Under the pieces are notes generated by a model. It did not search any database. It was not told where the DNA came from and saw only the letters and a list, made by a program, of their open reading frames with translations. DNA of 64,000 bases from Globodera rostochiensis (Eukaryota > Nematoda > Chromadorea > Rhabditida > Heteroderidae). The DNA lies in assembly GCA_018350325.1 (NCBI GenBank), contig JAEVLN010000062.1, positions 59,378 through 123,377 on the forward strand. Reading direction: 5' to 3'. The translations under genes and the position numbers were made by a program. Positions 9,961 to 19,759 of the stretch are shown here, piece after piece (positions within the stretch are counted from its first letter, which is position 1; every line of letters begins with the position of its first letter).

Positions 9961-10579
9961 AAATCATATCAATTATGAAAGTTTGAAACTCTAGTCCCGA
10001 GGGACCGACCAAAACATCGATCGTTAGTTTAAGACATATACTTGAATAAAGATTTTTAATCAATTAACTTTTCTTCAGGAACACGCAATGACTTTTCAAC
10101 ATGACATTGCGTGTGAAATTTTAATAATCAACAAAGTTAAGACATTAAAAAGTGCAGATATTTTCATACAATTTTTAGAAGAACAATTTTTTTTAAAAAT
10201 GTTGACCAAAAGGGTTCCACCTATGGCTTCATAGTTGAGTCCGCGCATTTTGCAGATTCGTGCGTTAGGCTTAGAGTGGAGTCGATTGGTATATGAATTT
10301 TGTTTCTGTGAGCTATGATTAACATTTTCCGCAGTTTGTCACCAGTGACTCGCTCTGCTAAAGTTGGAAAAATGCGTAAAAATTTCAATATTCAAATGAT
10401 TTTGATGCAAAATGCTTGGTAAATTGGAACAAAAATAAAATTAAAAAGGAGCATTTATTCAGGCAATCTAACCCGCAAAATTGGACAAGGATCATCACCA
10501 TCTTCATCCATGATTCTGACTTTGATCAAATGTTTCAATATAATTTGGCGAATATTTTTTAAACGGAATCATTGAAACC
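9961..10579. other. No recognisable gene
   Basis: AT-rich. A further short ACTCAAG-type remnant lies near 10060-10150. Nothing else was identified. Confidence 0.35.
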
Positions 10580-10685
10580 CTAGGGTACCCGTGTTGGCCG
10601 TTCATCATCGGTGCGGTGTTAGTGTGTTCGGAAAGATCGACATTTTTGCCGTCATTTTGGTGATATATTGCACAAAATAAGAAAT
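10580..10685 (+). pseudogene. Fragment of divergent Srsx exon 2
   Basis: CCCGTGTTGGCCGTTCATC and the downstream CGTCATTTTGGTGATATATTG match exon 2 of the minus-strand receptor gene at 21570-21443, with an internal change of about 15 bases that destroys the frame. It is a decayed gene fragment. Confidence 0.7.
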
Positions 10686-11640
10686 AAAATTCAGACGTAC
10701 AATGACCGGATTCATAAATTTGATGTATGTTGTATATGAAAATGGTTCTGTTAAAAATAATATTCCGGGTTTATTAGTTTTTCTTTAAATTTTAAATTTT
10801 TTGCTATGTTTAGCCCCGATTATCTATTTCTGAACTCGCTAATTGATTCTTCTTCATCTTCTCATTTAACAATTTGTTATCCTGCTTAGATTAATCTTTT
10901 GTCGCGAAAATAAGGGCTTTTAACCCTTTCTGTTTAAGGTATTTTCCATTTCTCTTGTGCAAATTGTCATCATGATCAGCTTATTCATTTAATGCATTTT
11001 CTCCCGAGTTTAACGTCGATGTGTCCACTTTTATTTATTCATGGTTTTTGTCACTTTTAGTACAAATAATTTTCATGTAGAAATTTACCTATTTGTTCGA
11101 TTGTGACAATGTGTCCAAATTTTTGCATTTATTTGTTAGTGAAACTCAAATAAAATCAAATTCAATCAAATTGAATCTGTCCAACTTATCTCCGGTTTAA
11201 ACCGACCGTAACCAACCCTATTTTATTCATTTTTTTTGGCAGAAATGGCGTGAAATTATTTTGAATTTTTGTTTATTAGTGTGGCGGGAAGTGCCTCAAC
11301 ATAATAAAAGACTGGGGTTTTTGTTAAACCGCCTTCGGATTCATTTCCGAAGAATTGACCGATATCTCCTCGGATCGAGAACACCTTTCTCGGATAAGAC
11401 CTGAAGTACAAAGGGGAGAGGGAAGAGTGAGTCTCGAGGGGAGTTGATCCCTCAGGATTTTAGCCGAGATTTCTCTCGGGACCAAACAACCAAATTTTTT
11501 TTTTGCAAAGGCGATAGAATTTATTGACAGAAAGCAAAGAGCAAAAGGAAATATGATTATAATTTGGTAAATGGATGAATTGGTTGGTATGAATGGTGAT
11601 TAGTGAGGAAACGCCCATCGTTTTATAGGCTCAAAAGGGG
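10686..11640. other. Repeat-rich spacer with a secreted-HTH gene remnant
   Basis: No intact gene. The segment at about 10965-11045, reverse complemented, matches exon 1 of the secreted HTH genes around the NSGENALNEQADHDDN region, with several changes. The 11330-11470 part is rich in TCTCGGATC-like words. The remainder is AT-rich and unassigned. Confidence 0.5.
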
Positions 11641-11700
11641 CGGGGCGTACCGGTATCCGAGGGACCCGGATAATTCAGGTTTTGTCCAACCCTAGATCCC
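11640..11700. repeat. CCGGTATCC element end
   Basis: ACCGGTATCCGAGGGACCCGG followed by TTGTCCAACCCTAG. This is the same terminus as at 885-899, so it is a second remnant of that TIR family. Confidence 0.5.
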
Positions 11701-11739
11701 ACCCTAGCGTTTTACTTTACGAACACACTAATTTTGTTT

Positions 11740-12055
11740 AAAAAATTTTTCCGATTTCCGATTTCCGACTTTTTTGGGGTCGGAATTCCAATTTCCGATT
11801 TCCGAAAAATTTTGAGACCCCGGAATTCCGGTTTCCGAAAAATTTTGAGACCCCGGAATTCCGGTTTCCGAAATTTTTTTAGGCCACGGAATTCCAATTT
11901 CCGAAATTTTCTGAGGCCGTCGGCGCCCATCCCTGACGAGTGGGTATCGTTTTGTTCCCGCCGTTTTGTTCCCGCCGTTTTGTTCCCACCGTTTTGTTCC
12001 CGAGTCGTTTTGTTCCCGCCGTTTTGTTCCCGGGTTTGTTTTGTTCCCAAATACG
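11740..12055. repeat. Two adjacent word arrays: TTTCCGAT and TTTTGTTCCCGCCG
   Basis: 11750-11910 repeats CCGATTTCCG and CCGGAATTCCGG words and ends in GGCGCCCATCCCTGA, the inverted form of a CAGGGATGGGC terminus. 11948-12050 is a tandem array of about seven units of the 14-mer GTTTTGTTCCCGCC. Open frames on both strands across these arrays (for example 11734-12162) are by-products of the periodic sequence. Confidence 0.7.
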
Positions 12056-12279
12056 TTTTACATAAAAAACAATGCCAAACAAATCTGAAACCGTCACAAA
12101 TAGTATTTTTTTTATTTAAACATTTGAAAAACTTGCCCGTAAATCAGTTGTTAATAGGATAACAAAAATGAGACACATTAAATTAAGAAAATCATCATAA
12201 CTAGAAAAAATTTGAAGGTTTTTTGGGATATTGAGAAACATTTCCGGGAGTAATGAAAACAAAAAAAATTATGCTTCGG

Positions 12280-12476
12280 CTTCGGGAACTATAACATAAG
12301 AACGAGAAATTCCCCGTAGCATCTCAACAATGTTCAGCGGATCATATCGTTCGACCAGTCGGAGTATTTGCAAAATTTACATCGTTATCGGCGTTCATTT
12401 TTTGGAAAGTAAATGTGTGGCCTTCATAGGCAATTTTTTCTTTGTCTCTTTTTGTCAAAATTTGCTGATTTTCCAT
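12280..12476 (-). pseudogene. FLYWCH/MULE-like zinc-finger fragment
   Basis: The minus strand from ATG 12476 reads MENQQILTKRDKEKIAYEG, then a segment ending NADNDVNF. This resembles the start of FLYWCH-type fingers found in Mutator-like transposons (a Y-x-G-x-x-F/Y-x-F pattern then N-x-D). The frame ends before the Cys/His part. Family assignment is tentative. Confidence 0.35.
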
Positions 12477-12534
12477 AGTAACTTCTAAAAACAAAGATCA
12501 ATGGACGACGTTTACAAAAGGTTACCTGGGGCCT

Positions 12535-13400
12535 ATTTCAATTGGATCATATCTCCGATATTTTCCTATGATATGTCATATCTGTGTTTCAATTCCGTCG
12601 TATTGACTGGGATATGATATCATAGGCAGAGTTTACATACGACGGCTGCGTGTGACACGGCATCATACGCAGAAATCATATGTCATAAGGTGCTGTTTCA
12701 ATTAATTTACCGATATGATATCATATTCTACATATGATTTCTCTCCTTACCGTAACCAATAGCCCTTTTACGAAACTAATACCCCTTTCCAAATTCGAAA
12801 ACGTGATTAAATTAGAATTTAGGTCGTAGATTCAAATCTGACTTTCATTTAGACCAATTTTCGAACCCCTGACCCGAATTCGAACAATTTTTCGAAAATT
12901 CAAAATAGTTTTCCTAGGGATTTCTAGGCGTAGAATCCGAATCTGACCTAGAGTTCGCCCAATTCAGAATTTCGGAGCCGAATTCGAACAATTTTTAGAA
13001 ATTTTTCGAATTTTTTTAGCTTTTTTATAAACAGTTTGACGGTATAAATAAAAAAAGCGAAAAAATTTTTTTTCGAAAAATTGTTTGAATTCAGGTTCGG
13101 GGTTCGAAATGGTCAAATATTAGGATTCTATGGCCCAAGGGTTCGGGGTTCGGAATTGGTCAAAATAGAAGTCAGATTTGGATTCTACGACCCCAAAAAT
13201 CCGAGGATGATATCACCTGCGATATCATACACATATCTCTGATATCATACCCGTTCTAATTGAAACGCATATATTACATCCCCATATGACATATCATGGG
13301 CGGCACATGATTTTTCATACAATTTAATTGAAACAGAAATTTTGCATACGATATGATATCGTATACCGGGACCGGAGCACTGCTTCCGTATGCAATCGAA
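12535..13400. mobile_element. Element with ATATGATATCAT word arrays at both ends
   Basis: Dense ATATGATATCAT words occur at 12545-12735 and again at 13205-13370. Outer edges contain TTTCAATTGGATC and, inverted, TAATTGAAAC. The middle (12760-13200) has TTCGAACAATTTTTCGAAA words. The right edge interrupts the last exon of the Srsx pseudogene at 13374. I infer a TIR element of the same general design as the others in this window. Confidence 0.5.
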
Positions 13401-14143
13401 AGCAAAACAAGACATATTGGAATATAAAGATATTCAATTGTAAATGCGTCTAAATTTAGTGAAGGCATTATGACACGTGCGAAGAAAGTATTCTAAAGTT
13501 TTTATTTAAAAATAAATGTATTTTCCATTTGTTTTATACCTTAAAAAATATTAATGCTAAAAATGTATTAAATTTCTTTTAAATAAATTATCTTAAAAAA
13601 GCTAATATAAAAATTATAAGCTTTATCACCAGAATGGAAAGATAATTCCGATCAGACGGTCGATTCCAATACATAGCTGAAGCGTCACAGCATTTCCTGT
13701 GCCAATTAGGGGAACAATTTGTATATAAAAGCACGTCCGCAGCGTGATGTAATTAATTCCAAACACAAAAATGACAAATTTGACACAATTTCCAAAAAGG
13801 AAAAATGAGCCAAAAAATGCATATAAAGCAACCAGAATCATGCAAGGCGAATGGAGTGATCTGATCGGATAAGTGTTAACCGTTTTGCTTACAAAGTTTG
13901 ATCAAAATACGACTAGAAAATTTTAAAATTTGGCATTTAATCGAATTTTTTTTACTTTGTTTTGATGGTCACATAGACGAGAGACGAGTTTAGGCCAATT
14001 CCGACACAACAAATCATAGCAATGATTCCGAATATAACAATTTCAATGGGAATCAAGCCTTTGTTCTTGTAAAGATCGTAAAGCTTAAAAATAGAAATTT
14101 CAATTAATTAAATAAATAATACCGGATCAACGGATGCTGTCAT
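13374..14143 (-). pseudogene. Srsx chemoreceptor pseudogene lacking exons 4-6
   Basis: Exon 1 (14143-14123), exon 2 (14083-13956, 128 nt) and exon 3 (13860-13630, 231 nt) match the intact paralogues in length and phase and encode helices 1-3, including CIGIDRL. After the first part of exon 4 the sequence jumps to exon 7 (about 13494-13375), so helices 4-6 are deleted. Exon 7 is then cut off by the ATATGATATCAT element. The coding parts left show no stops, so decay is recent and mostly by deletion. Confidence 0.85.
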
Positions 14144-14520
14144 TTATTGTAAGTTTTGAAAATTTTTAAGATAATCTAAAGATGATTTATGGATGTGAGC
14201 TAGAAATGTCAGAAGTTTCCTTTCAGCATTCAATTTTTTCTTTTTAGCTTAAGGTATAATTTACACTTTCCAAACAAATAAGGATTTTATGAATGGTTAC
14301 ATTTTTATGACAAGTCTTCACAGTTGATATGTCGGAATTATTTGCATTCGCTATAATTAAATAAACCTTTCATTAGTGCTATATAAAAAACAACATATTT
14401 TTCTAAATGCTCTAATTTAAATTACTTATTCATTGAATAAATTGCATCTTTAAATTTTTTTTCAAGTCTGCGGATTTGTTTTGGATTTTCCGCAATTTGG
14501 ATCCGCAATTGGTTTTCGGA
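14144..14520 (-). promoter_or_regulatory. Upstream region shared by three Srsx copies
   Basis: Reverse complemented, this 5' flank closely matches the flanks at 26037-26380 and 57970-58336. Shared blocks include a GCACTAATGAAAGG motif and the short leader just before the start codon. Conservation over about 340 bp may mean promoter function or only recent duplication. The copies at 33.8, 38.1 and 48.2 kb have a different upstream sequence. Confidence 0.5.
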
Positions 14521-14579
14521 TGAAAAATTTTTCAAAACGAATACTTTTTAAATACTCAACAGTTCCGGTTTTTGTCTAA

Positions 14580-14990
14580 CCAAAGGGGGGGGGGGACCCT
14601 TTTAAACTTGGAAAAATTACCTTATTTATAAAATTTTGGTTGCCAATCTTTTAAGAATCAAAAATTTTCTCGACTCGCCGACCCCCCTCGAAGCAGAATT
14701 CGCAATTTTTTTTGAAAATTCGAAAATCGGCAAAATTTCGTAATTCTACGCAATTTTTTAATAAATTTTAAAAATTCTAAAAAATTACTGAGAATCGAAA
14801 TTTTAAAAAAATTGCTTAAGAAAAATGCAGCCACAAATGCACACCTAAATTGAATTTTTTTTTTTGCTCCCCCCCCCCCCCCTCGTAAAGTTTTTCTGGC
14901 TACGGTTCGTTCTGCCAATGGCCTTTTTAGGCCTATTTTAGCTTCTAAGGCATGGGGGTCGGCGGTGCCGATAGGCGTCGCCGAGAAATT
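14580..14990. repeat. Hairpin module with G- and C-runs
   Basis: A G-run lies at about 14585-14594 and a C-run at about 14871-14882. The hairpin GGCGGTGCCGATAGGCGTCGCC sits at about 14960-14981. The minus-strand 116-residue frame crossing it is repeat-derived. Confidence 0.7.
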
Positions 14991-15194
14991 TTGAATTTGC
15001 AACCACAATTTAAAATCCGGTCATTTTTTGAAGCTTTTTAGGAAATATTCGGGAATTTTTTTTGAGATTTAACGAATTTGTTGAGAAAATTAGTCCAATT
15101 TACCAATTTTACAAAGAAAAATTGGATTTCAGTGATTTGTTAGAATTCGAAATTGCGAATTTATCTGTTTTATACACTGTCGGTCTTAAAATAA

Positions 15195-15286
15195 TTTGGA
15201 ATCACCGCCGGCCAATGGAATTGATGAGAAAATATTACAAAATTAAACAAAATTCATTGCCGGAGAATCGTATCCATAACTATTAA
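15195..15286 (+). pseudogene. Exon 2 remnant of a secreted HTH gene
   Basis: ELMRKYYKIKQ followed directly by NSLPENR matches the exon 2 HTH unit of the gene at 61181-62527 with the middle of the unit deleted. The same remnant recurs at 24336-24417 as part of a duplicated block. Confidence 0.75.
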
Positions 15287-15795
15287 AATTTATTAAATGG
15301 ATACTTATGAACGAGTGTCATTTTATGTGTTCTTACTACATCCATACACATCATATTATCGACCCTTATGCTTTTTTCAATAAAATAATAAGTAAAAAAA
15401 TATAAAAATCAATTTATCCATTTTACGATAATGGATTAAATATTAATATTGGTTTCAATTCTATTAAAATTACATAATTTTGAACATATTTTCCAATTTT
15501 GTAAATCGCTTGTATGTTTAAAAACCAATTATTATTTTTTAATGAAGTTTTTGTTTATGTGTAATGAATAACATTAATTAATCTTTTTTAAGCAAAATTT
15601 TTATTAATATGTTTCATCAAGAAATTTAAGATTTTATTATTAATAACAAGTACGATATTAGCATATAAATAAATATCCATTTTATCAATAAATTCAGTGA
15701 ATCAATTCAATTATCAATATTTGTTTTTTATAATTGTAGATTTATTTATTAATTTGAATAAGAGAAATGTTATTTTTAGCTAAATAATCAAGAGA
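15287..15795. other. AT-rich 5' flank of the secreted HTH gene
   Basis: No gene. This spacer is repeated with small indels at 24418-24928, again upstream of a copy of the same gene. It should contain the promoter. Confidence 0.5.
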
Positions 15796-16902
15796 ATGAA
15801 TTTGCTATTATTATTTCTATTTTTAAATGCATCACATTTAATTTGGACGGTTAATGAACCAAAAAATGGTAAAATTCGACCAACTTTTGATGAAATATAT
15901 GGGAAAGGATGGGACGAAGATGACTATCAACAAATAAAAGTGGAAACATCGCCGTTAAACTCGGGAGAAAATGCACTAAATGAACAAGCTGATCATGATG
16001 ACAATATAGATCAGGATGTTGAAGCTTATAATTCCGATTCGACTGATCAGAATCTTACACAGGAAGACCCGGATCGTATTGATCAAAGTGATGATGAAAC
16101 AATTGAAGGAATTAATGAAAAAAATGAATTCTCCGAGAAAGAAAAAAGAGAAATTATTTCCAAATTTCACGCTATAAGAAGAGAATATAAAGGAAAATTC
16201 CCGGCAACAGAAAGGGTTAAAATTGAGCGTAAAATTGCAAACCAATTTGGAGTCAGTCGCGAGAAAATTTATCAATTGAAGAATGAATTTGGCTTAAATA
16301 AAAAAAGTTTTTATGAAAAGAAAAAGCGCGAATTTATTGAAAGAATAGAAGAGATCAAAATGTGCCAATATGGAGAACAGATTAACCTTATCAAAAATTT
16401 GGGTATTTCTGAAAAGACGTTTCGTTGTTGGAAAAAAGAATTTCTACTTCCAGTCAATTGTATGAATTTAAATAATTATTGTCAAATTTTTTCATTTTAA
16501 TTTAGCGCAGCAACACTCCGATATCGAGAAATTGAAATTGCTGGGAAAATATCACAAAATTAAACAAAGAAATCCTAAAATTAGGGAAAGGGATATTGCC
16601 AATATTTTAAATATTCCGAGAACAACATTATACGGATGGAAAAAACAATTTGATTCCGTTGATGAACATTCATTGCCGAAGAATCGCTCAACTTATGCTC
16701 CGGATAACGAGTATTTAAAATAAAAATTTTAATTTTGTCGGAAATAAAACAGCAAATTTAATTTAAAAATTTAATTAAATTTTCCTATTGTAGCACTTCT
16801 GAACATCCGATGGCCTCGTTGGATGACAATTTATGGGCCTGGAATCTCTCAAAGAAAAAAAGAACAGAACGAATAGAAGTGGAACACCATGGAAAAATAT
16901 AA
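15796..16902 (+). CDS. Secreted protein with helix-turn-helix repeats (3 exons, ~325 aa)
   Basis: I model exons 15796-16459, 16506-16710 and 16794-16902 (978 nt, 325 residues). Donors are GTATG and GTATT, acceptors TTTAG and TGTAG. Phases match the paralogue at 61181-62527 exactly, and exon 3 stays open in the required frame. Residues 1 to about 19 form a hydrophobic signal peptide. Residues 20-110 are a strongly acidic linker. Three HTH-like units follow, each ending in a W/Q-K-K-E/Q-F motif: about 112-166, 172-216 and an exon-2 unit (VTLYxWKKQFD type). The basic C-terminal tail contains SEHPM and DDNLWAWNL then KKKRTER. The units look like psq/transposase HTH folds. Secretion plus DNA-binding-like repeats would fit an exported nuclear protein, but that is inference. 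Function is unknown. Confidence 0.75.
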
Positions 16903-17118
16903 AGACACACTGGGTGGTACTGTTTTTCAGCATAAAGAATTCAAACCATTTTTTACGTTTTTGAATTTTTGGTAAAATGCTGAAATACAATATGTGTTAA
17001 AATATTGAAAAAACATAGCAAAAGATTAAATCAAAATCTGAAAGTAGTTATAAATGTTATAAAGCTAGATCCAAAATCCCGATAATGTTTTTTTTATATG
17101 CACTAAAAAATTTTTTAA
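16903..17118. other. 3' flank, no gene seen
   Basis: AT-rich, with no recognisable features apart from short T-rich runs. Confidence 0.35.
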
Positions 17119-17192
17119 GAATGTCTTTTGCGTAGAAGTCATAATTCCCTTACTGAATTTGGACGCATTTATAATTGGGGATTTGTTATCGG
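17119..17192 (+). pseudogene. Srsx exon 7 fragment
   Basis: AATGTCTTTTGCGTAGAAG and onward (PLLNLDAFII region) match exon 7 of the Srsx gene at 27548-27684. Only the first half of the exon is present. Confidence 0.75.
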
Positions 17193-17296
17193 GCGAATAT
17201 TTAAAATTTTTTTTGAACAGCATAAAGTTAAAAAATGTTTCTGGATTATGTTTTCAACATATGTACAAGTTTTATTGAGAGTTCTGCTTTACTTTT

Positions 17297-17352
17297 GGGG
17301 GCAGGGGGGGGGGGGGGGGGGGGGGAGTCGGCGGAGCCGATAGGCGCCGGGG
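17297..17352 (+). repeat. Long G-run plus GGCGGAGCCGATAGGCGCCG hairpin
   Basis: A near-pure G tract of about 25 bases (17304-17325) leads straight into the dispersed hairpin module. It marks the left edge of the block duplicated in inverted form at 25208-25998. Confidence 0.75.
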
Positions 17353-18520
17353 GTTTTGCTAGTTGACGAAATGTTGCGTGGACGAAATGTCATTTGGTCT
17401 TAGTTGGCGAAATGTCGCGTTGGCGCTCAGCAACGGTAATTTACCGAATTACCATTTTCCGATTACCGAAAAACCCCATTTGCCTAACACAAGTTTTAAC
17501 CGTCCCAGCCAGCTAGCCACTCTCGCTTTCTTACAAATCTTTCATAGCTAAGGTGGGGATTTTTAGACTTGAAAAATCTCGAATTAGGCGCCTAAATAGG
17601 CGAGAAAAAAATGCCAAAATATGCTCCAAAAATTGAGTTCACAAGCAAAAATAGGGTCGAAAAAATGAGTGTAAAAATAAAATTAATCGTTTAAAAATTT
17701 TTTTTGACTTTTTTTCGAAATATCTAAAATGCTTGAAAATTTTGATCTTTAAGGGTATACTATTGGGTGCAAACAAAAAAATTGGTTTTTATGGGGTGCA
17801 TTTTTGGGCAAGGAGAAATAATTTCCATCAAATATCTTGACACAAAATTCGAATTCATTCGTAAATTTTTGAAAAAAAAAAATTAGTGATCTTGGCAAGA
17901 AGAATTCGAAAATTGAATTTTATTGCATTTTTCTTAAGGAATTTTGGGCAAAATGCCAAGATAGGCGCAAAAAAGCTTAAAATATCCGAAATAGGCTTAA
18001 GCTTATTTTAGGCTCGAAAAGTCCAAAATAGGCTTTTTTAGCTCGGATAGGCTCATTAAAACGATAAAATTTCCGACTAAATGTGAAAATATTATATTCC
18101 CAATTAAAAGAGCGAAAATAATAAAGAATGCCGAATTTGAAGGTTACCACGCAAAAATTGACTGAATTTGGTCAGTTTTAGCACATTTTTTAATCCCTAT
18201 TTTACCACTTTTTGGCTTTTTGGTCAGTATTTTGGGGGTTTTTGGTCAATATATTTTAAGTCAATATTTTTATTTAGTGTTCTGCGTTTTAGAACAAATT
18301 AAGGCATTGATAACGCCAAATTCTTATAAGCAGGGCGTTTAGTCTGGAGTGTGTTCCTGTGACAGTGTCTGTTATCGTTAGGCTTAGGCCTAAACCACCC
18401 TGGCTTGGGGTTCATTTAGGCTTAGGCCTAAACCACCCTGGCTTGGGGTTCATTTAGGCTTAGGCCTAAACCACCCTGGCTTGGGGTTCATTTAGGCTTA
18501 GGCCTAAGCTTAATAAACCC
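17330..18520. repeat. Block duplicated in inverted orientation at 23.9-26.0 kb
   Basis: 17330-17930 is matched by the reverse complement of 25208-25998, and about 18070-18500 by the reverse complement of 23870-24225. Between the two matches the right-hand locus holds an inserted direct copy of about 15195-16075. The AT-rich content has no gene that I recognise; CACGCAAAAATTGAC and AACGCCCTGC blocks help align the copies. Confidence 0.8.
18381..18515. repeat. 38-bp tandem repeat, about 3.5 copies
   Basis: Unit starts GGCTTAGGCCTAAACCACCC at 18381, 18419, 18457 and 18495. Each unit contains the palindrome CTTAGGCCTAAG or close to it. The inverted copy at 23870-23920 has fewer units. Confidence 0.9.
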
Positions 18521-19092
18521 CAAGCCAGTCAATGAATACGTTTTACACCCAATTTGTATTTAAATTGCGAACCATTTTTAATCTACATATCTAGGGTTTA
18601 AATGTTCCGTCAAAGAATATTCGTAAATTATATTGAAAACATTTGATCAACGTCTGAAAAATTCAGGAGAATCATCGGCTGAAGATGCTGATGATCCGTG
18701 TGCAATTTGACGGGTTTGATTGCCTGGAAACATTGACACAATTTTGTACCCCGAATTTAAATTTAATTATTTTTAATTTAAAACCTAGCAAATTTTTCAT
18801 TAAAATATGTTCTTAATCGAGTGAAGCAATACCGTTACCGCGACCAAACAAGATTCCTGTTTTGTTGATAAACGAACACACATTCTTGTTCGGTTATGCT
18901 TTTTGTTGCTCTCTTTTTCAAACTACCTAATCCATATTGGGTGACAACATTACTTTGTGCATGGGGGAATTTGCATAAAAAATTTACGAACGCTATATTT
19001 TATGCTAAATATAATTTATTTAAATGCATATTCTAAGGTTTTGGTCACAAAACTTCAGTGAAAGTATCAAATTTTGGCGTCGTGTTTTTGCT
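18521..19092. other. No recognisable gene
   Basis: AT-rich spacer with a TTCGGTTATGC patch near 18890. Nothing else was identified. Confidence 0.3.
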
Positions 19093-19555
19093 CAAGGCTC
19101 GGATTCGTCCTTGGATTCCAAGGACAGTCCTTGGAAATGGACCCTCGATCTTGGAAAACTGAGAATGTCCTTATTTCCAAGAATGTCCTTGGAAATGAAA
19201 ATTTGGCTGCAAGTTTAAATATTTGTAATTTTAAAGGAGAAATCATGATTGACATTGTGTAAAAAAAAATTGCATTTTTTAAAAAGTCGCAAATCGCAGA
19301 ATTTGTGAAATTTTTTCGCAATTTTCTTAACTCAAAATTTAAAAATTATTAAAGCCTCTCGGCGCCGTCGGACAACCAACAACGAAATCCAAATCTAAAT
19401 ACGGCTCCGGTCTAGGGGAAAACACAAATTTTGACCCCAAAAATTGAATTTGGAGAAAATTTTCGAGCGTCCTTGGATTTCGCTATAATTTCTGTTATGT
19501 CCTTGAAAAACAACATGTCTGTCCTTGGAAATTGCCATTATCCGCCCGAGCCCTG
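19093..19555. mobile_element. TIR element with GTCCTTGGA word array
   Basis: The left end is CAAGGCTCGG and the right end CCGAGCCCTG, inverted with one mismatch. Both ends carry repeated GTCCTTGG/CCAAGGAC words. A related copy lies at 51300-51420. The flanks (TTTTTGCT and TTTTTAGA) are only partly alike, so the 8-bp target duplication is weak. Confidence 0.65.
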
Positions 19556-19759
19556 TTTTTAGATAAATTTGTCAGCAAGCTATTTACTGAAATGTCTTAA
19601 TGCGATCACAAACAAATAAATTAGAATAAAATTTTAAGCAAAATGTGATATGAATTTTCACTCATCGATGTATAAATTCTGTAATACGGGCAATAAATAA
19701 TCCATCAACAAAGAAAATAAATTAAAATTTAAAAAATCAAATTTAATTTTTATTCAGAG

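Noticed and set aside
11712..12162. 112-142 codon frames on both strands
   Set aside because: Caused by the TTTCCG and TTTTGTTCCCGCC word arrays; no coding support.
18381..18515. TTAGGCTTAGGC resembles the nematode telomere repeat
   Set aside because: Only two TTAGGC units occur per 38-bp unit and they run straight into the inverted CCTAA; this is a tandem repeat with a palindrome, not a telomeric tract.
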